Below are positions 36,212-45,631 of a DNA stretch of 64,000 bases, in pieces. Position 1 is the first letter of the stretch. Every line of letters begins with the position of its first letter. The DNA lies in the NCBI RefSeq assembly GCF_001281315.1, contig NZ_CP012479.1, positions 744,001 through 808,000 of the forward strand, written 5' to 3'. The position numbers and the translations under genes are program-made. Origin of the DNA: Arthrobacter sp. ERGS1:01. Lineage in GTDB: Bacteria; Actinomycetota; Actinomycetes; Actinomycetales; Micrococcaceae. The notes under the pieces are model-generated. The model was not told where the DNA came from. It saw nothing but the letters and a program-made list of their open reading frames with translations, and made no database searches.

Positions 36212-37903
36212 ATGACCCAAATGACTGAACCCGGCCTGCGCACCCCGCCGAAACTGGCCAAGGACACGCTGCGGATCGTGCCGCTGGGCGGCATTGGTGA
36301 AATCGGGCGCAACATGACCGTCTTTGAAATGGACGGCAAGCTGCTCATTGTGGACTGCGGCGTGCTCTTCCCCGAGGAGGACCAGCCGGGCGTTGACTTG
36401 ATCCTGCCCGACTTCTCCTACATCGAGGACCGGCTCGAGGACGTGGTGGGCGTGGTGCTCACGCACGGCCACGAGGACCACATTGGCGCCGTGCCCTACC
36501 TTTTGCGGTTGCGCAACGACATCCCGCTGATCGGCTCGCAGCTGACGCTGGCGTTCATCGAGGCCAAGCTGGCCGAACACCGCATCAAGCCCTGGACGCT
36601 GACGGTCAAGGAGGAACAGGTCGAGAAGTTCGGCCCGTTCGAATGCGAATTCGTCGCCGTCAACCACTCCATCCCGGACGCACTGGCCGTTTTCATCCGC
36701 ACCGCGGGCGGCAACGTGCTCCACACCGGTGACTTCAAGATGGACCAGCTGCCGCTGGACGGGCGCACCACCGACCTGCGCCACTTTGCCCGCCTGGGCG
36801 AGGAAGGCGTGGATTTGTTCCTGGTGGACTCCACCAACGCCGACGTCCCCGGCTTCACCACGAGTGAGGCCGAGATCGGGCCCACGCTGGAGTCCTTGTT
36901 CGGCAAGGCCGACAAGCGCATCATCGTGGCCAGCTTCTCCTCCCACGTCCACCGCGTCCAGCAGGTGCTCAACGCCGCCGTGCTGCACAACCGCAAGGTC
37001 GCGTTCGTGGGCCGCTCAATGGTGCGCAACATGGCCATTGCCGCCAAGCTGGGCTACCTGAACGTCCCGGACAACGTGCTGGTCGATCTGAAGAACGTGG
37101 GAACCCTGCCGGACAACAAGGTGGTCCTGATGTCCACCGGTTCCCAGGGTGAGCCCATGGCGGCCCTGTCCCGGATGGCCAATGGTGACCACAAGATCGC
37201 CGTCGGCAAGGGCGACACCGTGATCCTGGCGTCCTCCCTGATCCCCGGCAACGAAAACGCCGTCTTCCGCATCATCAACGGGCTCTTGAAGCGTGGCGCC
37301 GACGTCATCCACAAGGGCACCGCCAAGGTCCACGTCTCCGGACACGCCGCCGCCGGCGAACTGCTGTACTGCTACAACATCCTCACGCCCAAGAACGTGA
37401 TGCCGGTGCACGGGGAGACCCGCCACCTGATTGCGAACGCCAAGATCGCCCAGTCCTCGGGCATCGCGGCGGAGAACATCCTGCTCACCGACGACGGCTC
37501 CGTCATCGACCTCGCCAACGGCGTGGCCAGGATCGTCGGCCAGGTCGAGTGCGGCTTTGTCTACGTTGACGGCCAGAGCGTCGGCGAAATCACCGACGCC
37601 GATCTGAAGGACCGCCGCACGCTGGGCGACGAGGGCTTCATCTCCATCATCACGGTGGTCAACCGGGCCACGGGCAAGATCGTCTCCGGACCGGACATCC
37701 ACGCCCGCGGCGTGGCCGAGGACGACGCCGTCTTTGACGAGATCAAACCCAAGATCGCCGCAGCGCTCGAGGAAGCGGTCATGGCCAGCACCGACCACAC
37801 CACCCACCAGCTCCAGCAGGTGGTGCGCCGGGTGATCGGCACCTGGGTCAACCGCAAGCTGCGCCGCCGCCCCATGATCATCCCGGTGGTCCTGGAGGCG
37901 TAG
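36212..37903 (+). CDS. rnj: Ribonuclease J
   Basis: A 563-residue metallo-beta-lactamase/beta-CASP nuclease with both endonuclease and 5'-3' exonuclease activity in this family. The metal site HxHxDH is THGHEDHIG at residues 85-90, followed by HTGDFKMD, FLVDSTNAD and the C-terminal VSGHAAAGELL and MPVHGETRHL motifs. It follows dapA by 2 bp, a conserved actinobacterial pair. A very strong terminator ends the unit 17 bp after the stop. Confidence 0.96.
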   Translation: MTQMTEPGLRTPPKLAKDTLRIVPLGGIGEIGRNMTVFEMDGKLLIVDCGVLFPEEDQPGVDLILPDFSYIEDRLEDVVGVVLTHGHEDHIGAVPYLLRLRNDIPLIGSQLTLAFIEAKLAEHRIKPWTLTVKEEQVEKFGPFECEFVAVNHSIPDALAVFIRTAGGNVLHTGDFKMDQLPLDGRTTDLRHFARLGEEGVDLFLVDSTNADVPGFTTSEAEIGPTLESLFGKADKRIIVASFSSHVHRVQQVLNAAVLHNRKVAFVGRSMVRNMAIAAKLGYLNVPDNVLVDLKNVGTLPDNKVVLMSTGSQGEPMAALSRMANGDHKIAVGKGDTVILASSLIPGNENAVFRIINGLLKRGADVIHKGTAKVHVSGHAAAGELLYCYNILTPKNVMPVHGETRHLIANAKIAQSSGIAAENILLTDDGSVIDLANGVARIVGQVECGFVYVDGQSVGEITDADLKDRRTLGDEGFISIITVVNRATGKIVSGPDIHARGVAEDDAVFDEIKPKIAAALEEAVMASTDHTTHQLQQVVRRVIGTWVNRKLRRRPMIIPVVLEA

Positions 37904-37920
37904 CCGCTCCCTTAGCAGTT

Positions 37921-37983
37921 CGAACGGGTAGTAGTGGTGGGTGTCGGCGTTCGACACCCACCACTACTGCCCGTTCGTTTTTT
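37921..37983 (+). terminator. Intrinsic terminator of dapA-rnj
   Basis: A 26-bp stem with one G-T pair (left arm CGAACGGGTAGTAGTGGTGG and six more bases), a 5-base loop and a run of six T directly after it (37978-37983). Confidence 0.9.
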
Positions 37984-38053
37984 CGGCGGGCCGGACGTGC
38001 GCCACCAACCGTCCCCTCGAGCCCAAATTCGCGGAAAACCGGGACAAAGCGGG

Positions 38054-38059
38054 TACCGT
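38054..38059 (+). promoter_or_regulatory. Leaderless -10 box of ftsK
   Basis: TACCGT, seven bases before the ftsK ATG; no ribosome site is present. Confidence 0.5.
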
Positions 38060-38066
38060 TACGGGT

Positions 38067-40937
38067 ATGGCGACTCGTTCTTCCCCCGCTCGCGCGTCCG
38101 CCGGCAAGCAAGGCGGCGCTTCGGCGCGCCCAGCGAAGACCGCCAAAATGCCGAGCACACGCAGCAAACAACCCGAACCCGTCCAGCAGCTCATCTGGCC
38201 CGTACGCATGGCCGTCGGCTTCTGGCAGGGCCTGGCGCACCTGGTGGGCGGCGCCATTCGGCGCATGGGCGCCGACGTCAGCGACCTCCCGGCCGAGGAC
38301 CGCCGCGACGGCAGCGGGCTGTTCTTCATCCTCCTGGCCACCGTCATCGCCACCTTCGAGTGGTGGGGCCTGAGCGGCCCGGTGGCCAACGCCGTCCACG
38401 GCGTCTTCCAGGGCACGTTCGGCTGGTTCGCCGCCATGCTCCCGCCCATGCTCCTGATCTTCTCGATCCTGGTGTTCCGCCAACCCACCAACATCCGCAG
38501 CAACAACCGGGTCGCAATCGGCTTTTGCCTCATGATCCTTTCCGGCTGCGCCCTGGCCCACGTGGCCGGCGGCATGCCCAGCGCCACGGGCAGCTTTGCC
38601 GGGATCAGCGCGGCCGGCGGCATGGTCGGCCTCATCGCCGGGGGCCTCGTGGCCGCCGCCAGCCCCGTGCTGGCCGTGGCGGTCTTCGCCATCCTGGCCT
38701 TCTTCAGCATCCTGATCCTCACGGCCACCCCCATCCGCCACATCCCGGCCCGGTTGCGGGGGCTGTACGAACAGCTCGTCGGGGCCGGCCCGCAGCCGCA
38801 GGAGCCCGCCGGCGACGGCCACGACCAGAGCTACCTGTACGACCGTGACGGGGTGGCCATCGAGCCAAAGAAGCCCCGCAGCCTGCGCGGGCGCAAGAAG
38901 GCAGCCGCGGACGCCGCCGCCGATATTGAATATGACGGCGACACCGCCTTCGAGACCGCGCTCGTGGAGCCCAAGGACGACGTCGAACCCGCCGCCCCGT
39001 CGCTGCCGCCGGGCGTGCGCCGCCCTACCCGTGACGAGCTGGCCGCCGACAAGATCAAGGCCCGCCAGGGGCTGCCCACCTCACAGAGCTTCTATGACGC
39101 CGACGACGACGCCCCCGTCACCGAGGCGATCGGGATCGTCACGGCCAACCAGATCGCGACGGGAAACCGTGACGACACCGCCACCCGCGCGATACCCGCC
39201 CCGCCGCAGGCCGCGCCGGCCCCCATCCCGGCCCGCTCGGAGCAGCTGCAGCTGTCCGGCGACGTCACCTACACGCTGCCGGAATCCGACTTCCTGCCCT
39301 CCGGCCCGCCCGCGAAGGAAGCCACCGAGGCGAACGACGCCGTCGTCGCCGCCCTCACCGACACCCTGAACCAGTTCAATGTCGACGCAGCGGTGACCGG
39401 CTTCAGCCGCGGCCCCACCGTGACCCGGTACGAGATCGAACTGGCGCCCGGCACCAAGGTCGAACGCGTCACCGCATTGAGCAAGAACATCTCCTACGCC
39501 GTGGCCTCCTCGGATGTACGCATCCTCAGCCCCATCCCGGGCAAGAGCGCCATCGGCATCGAAATCCCGAACGCGGACAAGGAAATCGTGGTGCTCGGCG
39601 ACGTGCTGCGCTCCGCCAACGCACGCCGCACCGACCACCCCATGGTCATGGGCGTCGGCAAGGACGTCGAGGGCGGCTTCGTCGTCGCGAACCTGGCCAA
39701 GATGCCGCACCTGTTGGTGGCCGGTGCCACGGGTGCCGGCAAGTCCTCGTTCGTGAACTCCATGATCGTCTCGATCCTGATGCGCTCCACCCCCGATGAG
39801 GTGCGCATGGTCATGGTGGACCCCAAACGCGTGGAACTGACCGCGTACGAAGGCGTGCCGCACCTGATCACCCCCATCATCACCAACCCGAAGAAGGCCG
39901 CCGAGGCACTCCAGTGGGTGGTGCGGGAGATGGATCAGCGCTACGACGACCTCGCCAACTACGGCTTCAAGCACATCGACGAGTTCAACAAGGCCGTCAA
40001 GGCCGGCAAGGTGCACCCGCCCGAGGGCTCCAAGCGGGTCGTGCGCGCCTACCCCTACCTGCTCGTGATCGTGGACGAGCTCGCGGACCTGATGATGGTG
40101 GCCCCGCGCGATGTGGAGGATTCCATCGTGCGCATCACCCAGCTGGCCCGTGCCGCCGGCATCCACCTGGTGCTGGCCACCCAGCGCCCGTCCGTGGACG
40201 TGGTGACGGGCCTGATCAAGGCCAACGTGCCCTCCCGCATGGCGTTCGCCACCTCCTCCGTCACCGACTCCCGCGTGGTCCTCGATCAGCCCGGCGCCGA
40301 GAAGCTGCTGGGCCAGGGTGACGCACTGTTCCTGCCCATGGGCAAGTCCAAGCCCATCCGTGTCCAGGGCGCCTGGGTCACCGAGGCGGAAATCAAGCGT
40401 GTCGTGGAGCACGTCAAGGGCCAGCTGAAGGCCACCTACCGCGAAGACGTGGCCGTCGAGGCGCCCAAGAAGCAGATCGAGGACGACATCGGAGACGACC
40501 TTGATCTGCTGTTGCAGGCCACCGAGCTGGTGGTCACCACGCAGTTCGGTTCCACCTCCATGCTCCAGCGCAAGCTGCGCGTGGGCTTCGCCAAGGCGGG
40601 TCGCCTGATGGACCTGCTCGAATCCCGCGGCGTCGTGGGCCCCTCCGAGGGTTCCAAGGCGCGCGACGTCCTGGTCAAGCCCGATGACCTTGCCGCGACC
40701 CTTGCCGCGATCCGCGGCGACGGTCCCGTGTCCGTTGAGGACGGTGCCGCCGCTCCCGCGGAGGACCCCCTGGCCGCGGCGCTGGCCGATAACGCCAACG
40801 CCAATCACGGCTGGGGCGGGGACCTCGTGGCCGAGGACCTGGCCAACCGGACCGAGTCCGTGAACTACTACGACGGTGCCGACGGCAACGACGACGAGGA
40901 CGGCGGCGAGGACGCATGGTCACTGACGGGACGGTAG
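38067..40937 (+). CDS. ftsK: DNA translocase FtsK
   Basis: This is 956 residues from ATG 38067; starts further up fall in the rnj terminator. The basic N-terminus (about 1-50) is followed by four membrane spans (about 85-225) that anchor it at the septum. An Asp/Ala/Pro-rich linker (about 235-410) leads to the motor. Walker A is AGATGAGKSSF (near 551-561) and Walker B is LVIVDELADLMM. The C-terminal gamma winged helix (LQRKLRVGFAKAGRLMDLLESRGVVG), which reads polar KOPS-like sites, is present, followed by an acidic tail. FtsK/SpoIIIE pumps chromosome DNA and helps XerCD at cell division. Confidence 0.97.
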   Translation: MATRSSPARASAGKQGGASARPAKTAKMPSTRSKQPEPVQQLIWPVRMAVGFWQGLAHLVGGAIRRMGADVSDLPAEDRRDGSGLFFILLATVIATFEWWGLSGPVANAVHGVFQGTFGWFAAMLPPMLLIFSILVFRQPTNIRSNNRVAIGFCLMILSGCALAHVAGGMPSATGSFAGISAAGGMVGLIAGGLVAAASPVLAVAVFAILAFFSILILTATPIRHIPARLRGLYEQLVGAGPQPQEPAGDGHDQSYLYDRDGVAIEPKKPRSLRGRKKAAADAAADIEYDGDTAFETALVEPKDDVEPAAPSLPPGVRRPTRDELAADKIKARQGLPTSQSFYDADDDAPVTEAIGIVTANQIATGNRDDTATRAIPAPPQAAPAPIPARSEQLQLSGDVTYTLPESDFLPSGPPAKEATEANDAVVAALTDTLNQFNVDAAVTGFSRGPTVTRYEIELAPGTKVERVTALSKNISYAVASSDVRILSPIPGKSAIGIEIPNADKEIVVLGDVLRSANARRTDHPMVMGVGKDVEGGFVVANLAKMPHLLVAGATGAGKSSFVNSMIVSILMRSTPDEVRMVMVDPKRVELTAYEGVPHLITPIITNPKKAAEALQWVVREMDQRYDDLANYGFKHIDEFNKAVKAGKVHPPEGSKRVVRAYPYLLVIVDELADLMMVAPRDVEDSIVRITQLARAAGIHLVLATQRPSVDVVTGLIKANVPSRMAFATSSVTDSRVVLDQPGAEKLLGQGDALFLPMGKSKPIRVQGAWVTEAEIKRVVEHVKGQLKATYREDVAVEAPKKQIEDDIGDDLDLLLQATELVVTTQFGSTSMLQRKLRVGFAKAGRLMDLLESRGVVGPSEGSKARDVLVKPDDLAATLAAIRGDGPVSVEDGAAAPAEDPLAAALADNANANHGWGGDLVAEDLANRTESVNYYDGADGNDDEDGGEDAWSLTGR

Positions 40938-40968
40938 CCTCCGCTAACCCGACGGCGCCCAATGACGA

Positions 40969-40974
40969 TAGCCT
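40969..40974 (+). promoter_or_regulatory. Leaderless -10 box of pgsA
   Basis: TAGCCT, six bases before the pgsA GTG; no ribosome site is present. Confidence 0.6.
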
Positions 40975-40980
40975 TGCACT

Positions 40981-41592
40981 GTGACTGATACCGCAGCAAC
41001 AAGCCCCGCAACGCCCGGGCCCTCCAACTGGAACCTGCCCAACGCGCTGACCATGCTGCGGATTGTGCTGGTGCCGTTCTTCATCTGGTTCTTCCTTGCC
41101 GACTCCGGCCATTACGGCTGGTGGCGCTGGGCCGCCGTCCTGGCCTTCGTGGTCGCCATCTACACCGACAAGCTCGACGGCGACATCGCCCGGGCGCGGG
41201 GCCTGATCACCAGCTTCGGCAAGATCGCGGACCCCATCGCCGACAAGCTGCTGATCGGTTCGGCCCTGATCATGCTGTCGGCCGTGCATGAGCTGTGGTG
41301 GTGGGTCACCATTGTGATGCTGGTGCGCGAACTGGGCATTACGGGGCTCCGCTTCGTGGTGATCCGCTACGGCGTCATGGCCGCCTCCAAGGGCGGAAAG
41401 CTCAAGACCGTGCTCCAGACGGTGGCGATCTTCGTCTACCTGCTGCCCGTCACCCCGGCTACTCCGTGGCTGTCGGTCGTTGCACTGATAGTTATGTTGG
41501 CCGCGTTGGCCGTCACCGTGGTGACCGGCGTCGACTATGTGGTCAAGGCCGTAGCGCTGCGCAACTCGGGCCGACGCGCCGGAACTGCGTAG
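40981..41592 (+). CDS. pgsA: CDP-diacylglycerol--glycerol-3-phosphate 3-phosphatidyltransferase
   Basis: This is a 203-residue membrane enzyme with about five spans that makes phosphatidylglycerophosphate from CDP-diacylglycerol. The CDP-alcohol phosphotransferase motif is seen as TDKLDGDIARARG followed by FGKIADPIADKL, with the expected Asp residues. Start is GTG at 40981. It lies between ftsK and cinA, the usual actinobacterial order, and cinA starts 12 bp after its stop. Confidence 0.95.
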   Translation: MTDTAATSPATPGPSNWNLPNALTMLRIVLVPFFIWFFLADSGHYGWWRWAAVLAFVVAIYTDKLDGDIARARGLITSFGKIADPIADKLLIGSALIMLSAVHELWWWVTIVMLVRELGITGLRFVVIRYGVMAASKGGKLKTVLQTVAIFVYLLPVTPATPWLSVVALIVMLAALAVTVVTGVDYVVKAVALRNSGRRAGTA

Positions 41593-41604
41593 GCGGGGGA
41601 GCAA

Positions 41605-42101
41605 GTGACGGTTCCCGGAATGGACTTGGCGGCCCTCGTGGCCGACGCCGTGGCCTCGGGCCTGAGCGTCTCGACGGCCGAATCGCTCACCGGCGGCATG
41701 CTGGCGGCCACCATCGTGGACGTGCCGGGGGCGTCGGGCATGCTGTTCGGCGGCGTCGTCGCGTACCAGAACGAGGTCAAGGTCCGGGCGCTGGGCGTCT
41801 CCGCGGAACTGCTAGAGGAGCGCGGAGCCGTCGACGCCGACGTCGCCTGCGCCATGGCCCTGGGCGCTTGCCGCCTCACCGGGGCACGGGTGGGGCTTTC
41901 CACAACGGGCGTTGCCGGTCCGGAACCCCATCAGGGAAAGCCCGTGGGGCAGGTGTATATTGGGTTGCCTTCGACGGGGCGGTCCAAGCCTACGAATATC
42001 ACTTTGGCGGGGACCGTGCCATGATCCGCCAACAAGCGGCCGACGAGGCGCTGGCCCTGCTCCAACAAGTTGTCAAGGCCACCCGGGAACAAAAGTTGTA
42101 A
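41605..42101 (+). pseudogene. cinA: CinA C-terminal-type nicotinamide-nucleotide amidase, frameshifted
   Basis: Stand-alone CinA C-terminal domain, which deamidates NMN in pyridine-nucleotide salvage. From GTG 41605 (with GGGGGAG upstream) the protein is normal through VSTAESLTGGMLAATIVDVPG, FGGVVAYQNEVK and STTGVAGPEPHQGKPVGQVYIG. At the GGG run 41962-41964 one base is missing. Adding a G restores VAFDGAVQAYEYHFGGDRA and IRQQAADEALALLQQ, with a stop at 42099-42101 and a total of 165 residues, normal for the family. As written, the frame stops at 42024. Likely a sequencing error, though a true mutation is possible since the gene is not essential. Confidence 0.85.
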
Positions 42102-42323
42102 CCGGATAGTTAGTCATAGTGAACGCAAATGGTCGGTGATCCGTCCTAGTATGAGAACACCAACCAGGCGTAGCCTTTTCGGAGCCGCTGAAAAGGAAGT
42201 ACCGATCGAATGAGGAGTAAGGCGATACCGATGGTGAAACAACCCGTATCCGTAAACGGCGTAGTTCGCTGGCGGGATGTGGGTTTGGCAGACGAGGCTA
42301 AACATCCGGCAAAGGAGCGCAAG

Positions 42324-42671
42324 ATGGTGGTATTACGCCACGAAATTGGAGATGTCCTGCGAGATGTACGTCAACGTCAGGGCCGCACACTCCGCGAAGT
42401 CTCACACAATGCACGCGTCTCGCTTGGCTACTTGAGTGAAGTGGAGCGTGGACAAAAGGAAGCCTCTTCCGAGCTGCTTTCCTCGATTTGTTCCGCTCTC
42501 GATGTGCCCTTGTCACTCATGCTCCGCGAAGTGAGCGATCGTTTGGCCATTGCCGAAGGCGTGGCTGTCCCGGACACTGTTCCCCAGGAATTTGCGGCGC
42601 GTTACGGCCGTGACTTGAACGAGGAACTCTCCGATGAACTCAGCAAGGGCCTGATGTCCAACGCCTTCTAG
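42324..42671 (+). CDS. ClgR-like helix-turn-helix regulator
   Basis: This gene encodes 115 residues from ATG 42324, chosen because AAAGGAG lies six bases upstream. The open frame can be extended to 42210, but those codons have weak GC bias. The XRE-type HTH reads [44 protein letters not shown], nearly the ClgR pattern. ClgR activates clp protease and chaperone genes under stress in Streptomyces, Corynebacterium and Mycobacterium. Its place after cinA fits. A TAGTAT box at about 42148 could be its -10. It differs from cinA in having a 222-bp leader. Confidence 0.88.
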   Translation: MVVLRHEIGDVLRDVRQRQGRTLREVSHNARVSLGYLSEVERGQKEASSELLSSICSALDVPLSLMLREVSDRLAIAEGVAVPDTVPQEFAARYGRDLNEELSDELSKGLMSNAF

Positions 42672-42756
42672 TCCGTTGCTCCCTTTCGCCTGACCGGTCG
42701 ACGCCGGCTCCGGCCCAAGATCTTCCCCGGACCGCCACGGTGTGTGGCACCGGGTC

Positions 42757-42789
42757 AGTGGATCCCCGCCTTCATGGCGGGGATCCACT
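42757..42789. terminator. Bidirectional terminator between clgR-like gene and marR
   Basis: Perfect 14-bp stem AGTGGATCCCCGCC with a TTCAT loop, followed by TTTTTG. It lies between convergent genes. Confidence 0.88.
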
Positions 42790-42814
42790 TTTTGTTACGA
42801 GAACTTTGGTGCGC

Positions 42815-43315
42815 CTATCCGGCGTCGTAGTTGCTGAGGTCGTCATTGTTCAACTTGGCAATCAGCGTCGCCAGGGTGATAAGTTCCTCGGTGTCCCAGT
42901 GCTCCAGCAATTTGTGGAACGCCTCCTGCCGGCCGGCGTGCACGGTACGCATCCTGGCCAGCCCCTCCGGCGTCAATTCGATGAGCTGGGCGCGGCCGTC
43001 GCTCGGATCGGCCTCTTTGTGGACCAGCCCCACGCCTTCCAGGAAGCTGATTTGCCGGCTGACCGACGGCTTTCCCACACCAATGCATTTGGCCAGCTCG
43101 GTCAACCGCATTCCGCCCTGGTGCAGGAGCACGGACAGCAGCCCATACGCGGCGGGTTCCAAATCCTGGTGGACACTGCGCGTCATCGAGTGGTTCATGG
43201 CCCGGGTTCGGCGCCACAGCAGGCTCAACTGCATCTCCAGCGACTCGATGGCCGCCGACGTGTCCTGGGGTGCGGTCGGCGCAGTGCCGCCCGCCGGTGT
43301 TGCTGCTCTGCTCAT
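42815..43315 (-). CDS. MarR-family transcriptional regulator
   Basis: This is 166 residues. The winged-helix core reads LEPAAYGLLSVLLHQGGMRLTELAKCIGVGKPSVSRQISFLEGVGLVHKEADPSDGRAQL in consecutive motifs, with the DxR wing signature DPSDGRAQL. N-terminal 25 residues are Ala/Pro/Thr-rich. MarR proteins usually repress drug-export or stress genes. It is a lone minus-strand gene with no adjacent target; it is convergent with the ClgR-like gene and divergent from the DUF3046 gene, whose GTG is 60 bp away. Confidence 0.9.
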   Translation of the reverse strand: MSRAATPAGGTAPTAPQDTSAAIESLEMQLSLLWRRTRAMNHSMTRSVHQDLEPAAYGLLSVLLHQGGMRLTELAKCIGVGKPSVSRQISFLEGVGLVHKEADPSDGRAQLIELTPEGLARMRTVHAGRQEAFHKLLEHWDTEELITLATLIAKLNNDDLSNYDAG

Positions 43316-43374
43316 GGGATAAGTCTATGGCGCAGCGGCCGGGCCCGCGTATCCGTCCATGCGACAATGGGAAG

Positions 43375-43596
43375 GTGCGAGTGAGCGAGTTTTGGCGATT
43401 GATGGATGACGAATTCAGCCCGGCGTATTCCCGTGTGCTGGCCCGGGACCTGGTCCTGGCCGGTGTAGGCGGGACGACGGCGGCCGTTGCGTTGCGCGCC
43501 GGCTTTGACCCGCGCGAAATCTGGCTGGAGGTGTGCCAGGCCCAGGACGTTCCGCCGTCGCGCCGCCTGGGCCGGGACGTTGCGCCGAAGCAGTAG
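43375..43596 (+). CDS. DUF3046 family protein
   Basis: This gene encodes 73 residues from GTG 43375, giving the usual N-terminus (M)RVSEFWRLMDDEF. It contains ARDLVLAGVGGTTAAVALRAGFDPREIWLEVCQAQDVP, the conserved body of this actinobacterial family. DUF3046 genes sit just upstream of recA in many actinobacteria; their role is unknown. GACAAT six bases before the GTG may be a leaderless -10 box. A GTG two codons later is possible. The 316 bp after it form the recA control region and contain no gene. Confidence 0.87.
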   Translation: MRVSEFWRLMDDEFSPAYSRVLARDLVLAGVGGTTAAVALRAGFDPREIWLEVCQAQDVPPSRRLGRDVAPKQ

Positions 43597-43629
43597 CGCC
43601 CGCGATTTGCACGACACGCCGCAATCGGG

Positions 43630-43647
43630 TTCGAATACCTATTCGAA
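43630..43647. promoter_or_regulatory. LexA box (SOS operator) of recA
   Basis: TTCGAATACCTATTCGAA, a perfect 8-bp inverted repeat close to the gram-positive consensus CGAAC-N4-GTTCG (here CGAAT-ACCT-ATTCG). TATCAT at 43654-43659 is a likely -10, which would put the operator over the -35. recA starts 266 bp downstream, a long leader. Confidence 0.85.
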
Positions 43648-43912
43648 ACGATCTATCATTGAATCGTAGGGCACCTAAAGCGAGTGCAAAAAGTTCTCCA
43701 CAATTTTGGCCCCGGAGCCGTACCAGGACAGACAATGTCGGAGCCTTGAACTAGCGTTTTAAGTATCGGAAGAAGCCCCCGGGCCACACCGGAAAGAAAT
43801 TGAAGTAACGCACCACGTATGCACATGCAACAGACCACCAACCGTCCACAACGCAAAACGGTGTTCCTGGACGGGGCCGGATAACGGCACATATGAAAGA
43901 CCGAGGTGAACC

Positions 43913-44965
43913 ATGGCCGCTCCCGCAGACCGTGAAAAGGCGCTAGCCGCAGCACTTGCCCAGATTGACAAGCAATTTGGCAAGGGCTCCGTGATGCGCC
44001 TGGGCGACGACGTCCGGGCGCCCATTGAAGTGATCCCCACCGGTTCGATCGCCCTGGACGTTGCCCTGGGCATTGGCGGGCTGCCCCGCGGCCGCGTCGT
44101 GGAGATCTACGGACCGGAATCCTCCGGTAAGACCACCGTGGCCCTGCACGCCGTCGCCAACGCCCAAAAGGGTGGCGGCATTGCCGCGTTCATCGACGCC
44201 GAGCACGCCCTCGACCCGGACTACGCGGCCAAGCTGGGCGTGGACGTGGATGCGCTGCTGGTCTCCCAGCCGGACACCGGTGAGCAGGCCCTGGAAATCA
44301 TGGACATGCTCATTGGCTCCGGTTCGCTGGACGTCATCGTCATCGACTCCGTCGCCGCCCTGGTGCCGCGCGCCGAAATTGAGGGCGACATGGGCGACAG
44401 CCACGTCGGCCTGCAGGCCCGCCTCATGAGCCAGGCCCTGCGAAAGATCACCGGCCGGTTGAGCCAGACCAAGACCACCGCCATCTTCATCAACCAGTTG
44501 CGTGAAAAGATCGGTGTCTTCTTCGGCAGCCCCGAAACCACCACCGGTGGTAAGGCGCTGAAGTTCTATGCGTCCATCCGCATCGATGTCCGCCGGATCC
44601 AGACCTTGAAGGAAGGCTCCGACGCCGTCGGAAACCGCACCAAGGCGAAGGTCGTCAAGAACAAGATGGCGCCGCCGTTCAAGATCGCCGAGTTCGACAT
44701 CATCTACGGCCAGGGCATTTCGCGTGAAGGCGGAATCATCGACATGGGCGTGGAGCACGGCATCATCAAGAAGTCCGGTTCCTGGTACACCTACGACGGT
44801 GACCAGCTGGGACAGGGCATGGAGAACTCCCGCCGCTTCCTTAAGGACAACCCCGAGCTGGCCGAGGAACTCGAACGCCTCATCAAGATCAAGCTTGGTG
44901 TGGGCGCCGCGCCCGAGGTCGAGGAAGAAAAGGCCCCCAAGCTCAAGGCAGTCGACGGCTTCTAG
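43913..44965 (+). CDS. recA: Recombinase RecA
   Basis: This gene encodes 350 residues. Walker [10 protein letters not shown] is at 67-75, the Walker B region is [12 protein letters not shown], and loop L2 contains [29 protein letters not shown]. RecA forms filaments on single-stranded DNA for recombination and triggers LexA self-cleavage. No intein is present. A GAGG site lies upstream of the ATG. It is under an evident SOS operator and is followed by recX 99 bp later. Confidence 0.99.
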   Translation: MAAPADREKALAAALAQIDKQFGKGSVMRLGDDVRAPIEVIPTGSIALDVALGIGGLPRGRVVEIYGPESSGKTTVALHAVANAQKGGGIAAFIDAEHALDPDYAAKLGVDVDALLVSQPDTGEQALEIMDMLIGSGSLDVIVIDSVAALVPRAEIEGDMGDSHVGLQARLMSQALRKITGRLSQTKTTAIFINQLREKIGVFFGSPETTTGGKALKFYASIRIDVRRIQTLKEGSDAVGNRTKAKVVKNKMAPPFKIAEFDIIYGQGISREGGIIDMGVEHGIIKKSGSWYTYDGDQLGQGMENSRRFLKDNPELAEELERLIKIKLGVGAAPEVEEEKAPKLKAVDGF

Positions 44966-45064
44966 TCGCCACCCACGGTGCCGGCCTGCCTTGGCGGGCC
45001 GGTACCGCCTGGGCGCACCCGTGCGACGCCGCGCCCACGGATGCCGTGGCGGGAAGGAGAACTC

Positions 45065-45604
45065 ATGAATGGCAGGAAACCGGCACCCGAGCTGGACCCG
45101 GATGCCAATCCCGCAGCGGTGGCCAGGGGCATCATCTTGCGGCAGCTGACCAACTCGCCCAAAAGCCGGCACCAACTGGCGCAGAAGCTTGCCGAGCGAA
45201 ACGTCCCGGAGGACGTCGCCGAGGCCGTGTTGGACCGCTTCGAAGAGGTCAAACTCATTGACGACGCCGAATTCGCCCAACTTTGGGTGCGCAGCCGGGC
45301 CGCCAACAGGTCGATGGCCCGCGGCGCACTCAAACGCGAACTTGCCGAGAAGGGCATCGCGCCGGAACTGGCCGAGGAGGCGCTGGCCCAGGTCACCGAC
45401 GACGACGAGCACGGCAGTGCCGAAACCCTGGTACGGCGCAAGCTGCGCGGTTCCATGAACCTGGCCGACCGTGCCGAACGCGACAAATACACGCGGCGCT
45501 GGGTCGCCATGCTGGCCCGGAAAGGCTACAACCCCTCGGCCGCTTTCCACGTTGTGGGGCAGGTCATCGACGAATCGCTCGAGGGCGAGCCTCCCGGCGA
45601 CTAG
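45065..45604 (+). CDS. recX: Regulatory protein RecX
   Basis: This is 179 residues from ATG 45065, which has AAGGAG six bases upstream; the open frame extends further up through a hairpin region and is not used. RecX binds RecA filaments and restrains them. The three-helix repeats are visible: ILRQLTNSPKSRHQLAQKLAERNVP, FAQLWVRSRAANRSMARGALKRELAEKGI and YTRRWVAMLARKGYNPSAAFHVV. Cotranscribed with recA, though a weak hairpin (44979-45003) in the gap may lower its expression. Confidence 0.95.
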   Translation: MNGRKPAPELDPDANPAAVARGIILRQLTNSPKSRHQLAQKLAERNVPEDVAEAVLDRFEEVKLIDDAEFAQLWVRSRAANRSMARGALKRELAEKGIAPELAEEALAQVTDDDEHGSAETLVRRKLRGSMNLADRAERDKYTRRWVAMLARKGYNPSAAFHVVGQVIDESLEGEPPGD

Positions 45605-45616
45605 CCGGCCAGCGGC

Positions 45617-45622
45617 TAGGCT
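45617..45622 (+). promoter_or_regulatory. Near-leaderless -10 box
   Basis: TAGGCT, nine bases before the ATG of the secreted coiled-coil protein, which has no ribosome site. Confidence 0.5.
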
Positions 45623-45631
45623 GGCCTCACT

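Noticed and set aside
42210..42323. A longer N-terminus for the ClgR-like protein
   Set aside because: Codon bias is weak there and AAAGGAG sits just before the internal ATG at 42324, although the longer form cannot be fully excluded.
43815..43883. Short frame starting MHMQQTTNRPQ in the recA leader
   Set aside because: No ribosome site and no other support; kept only as a possible uORF.
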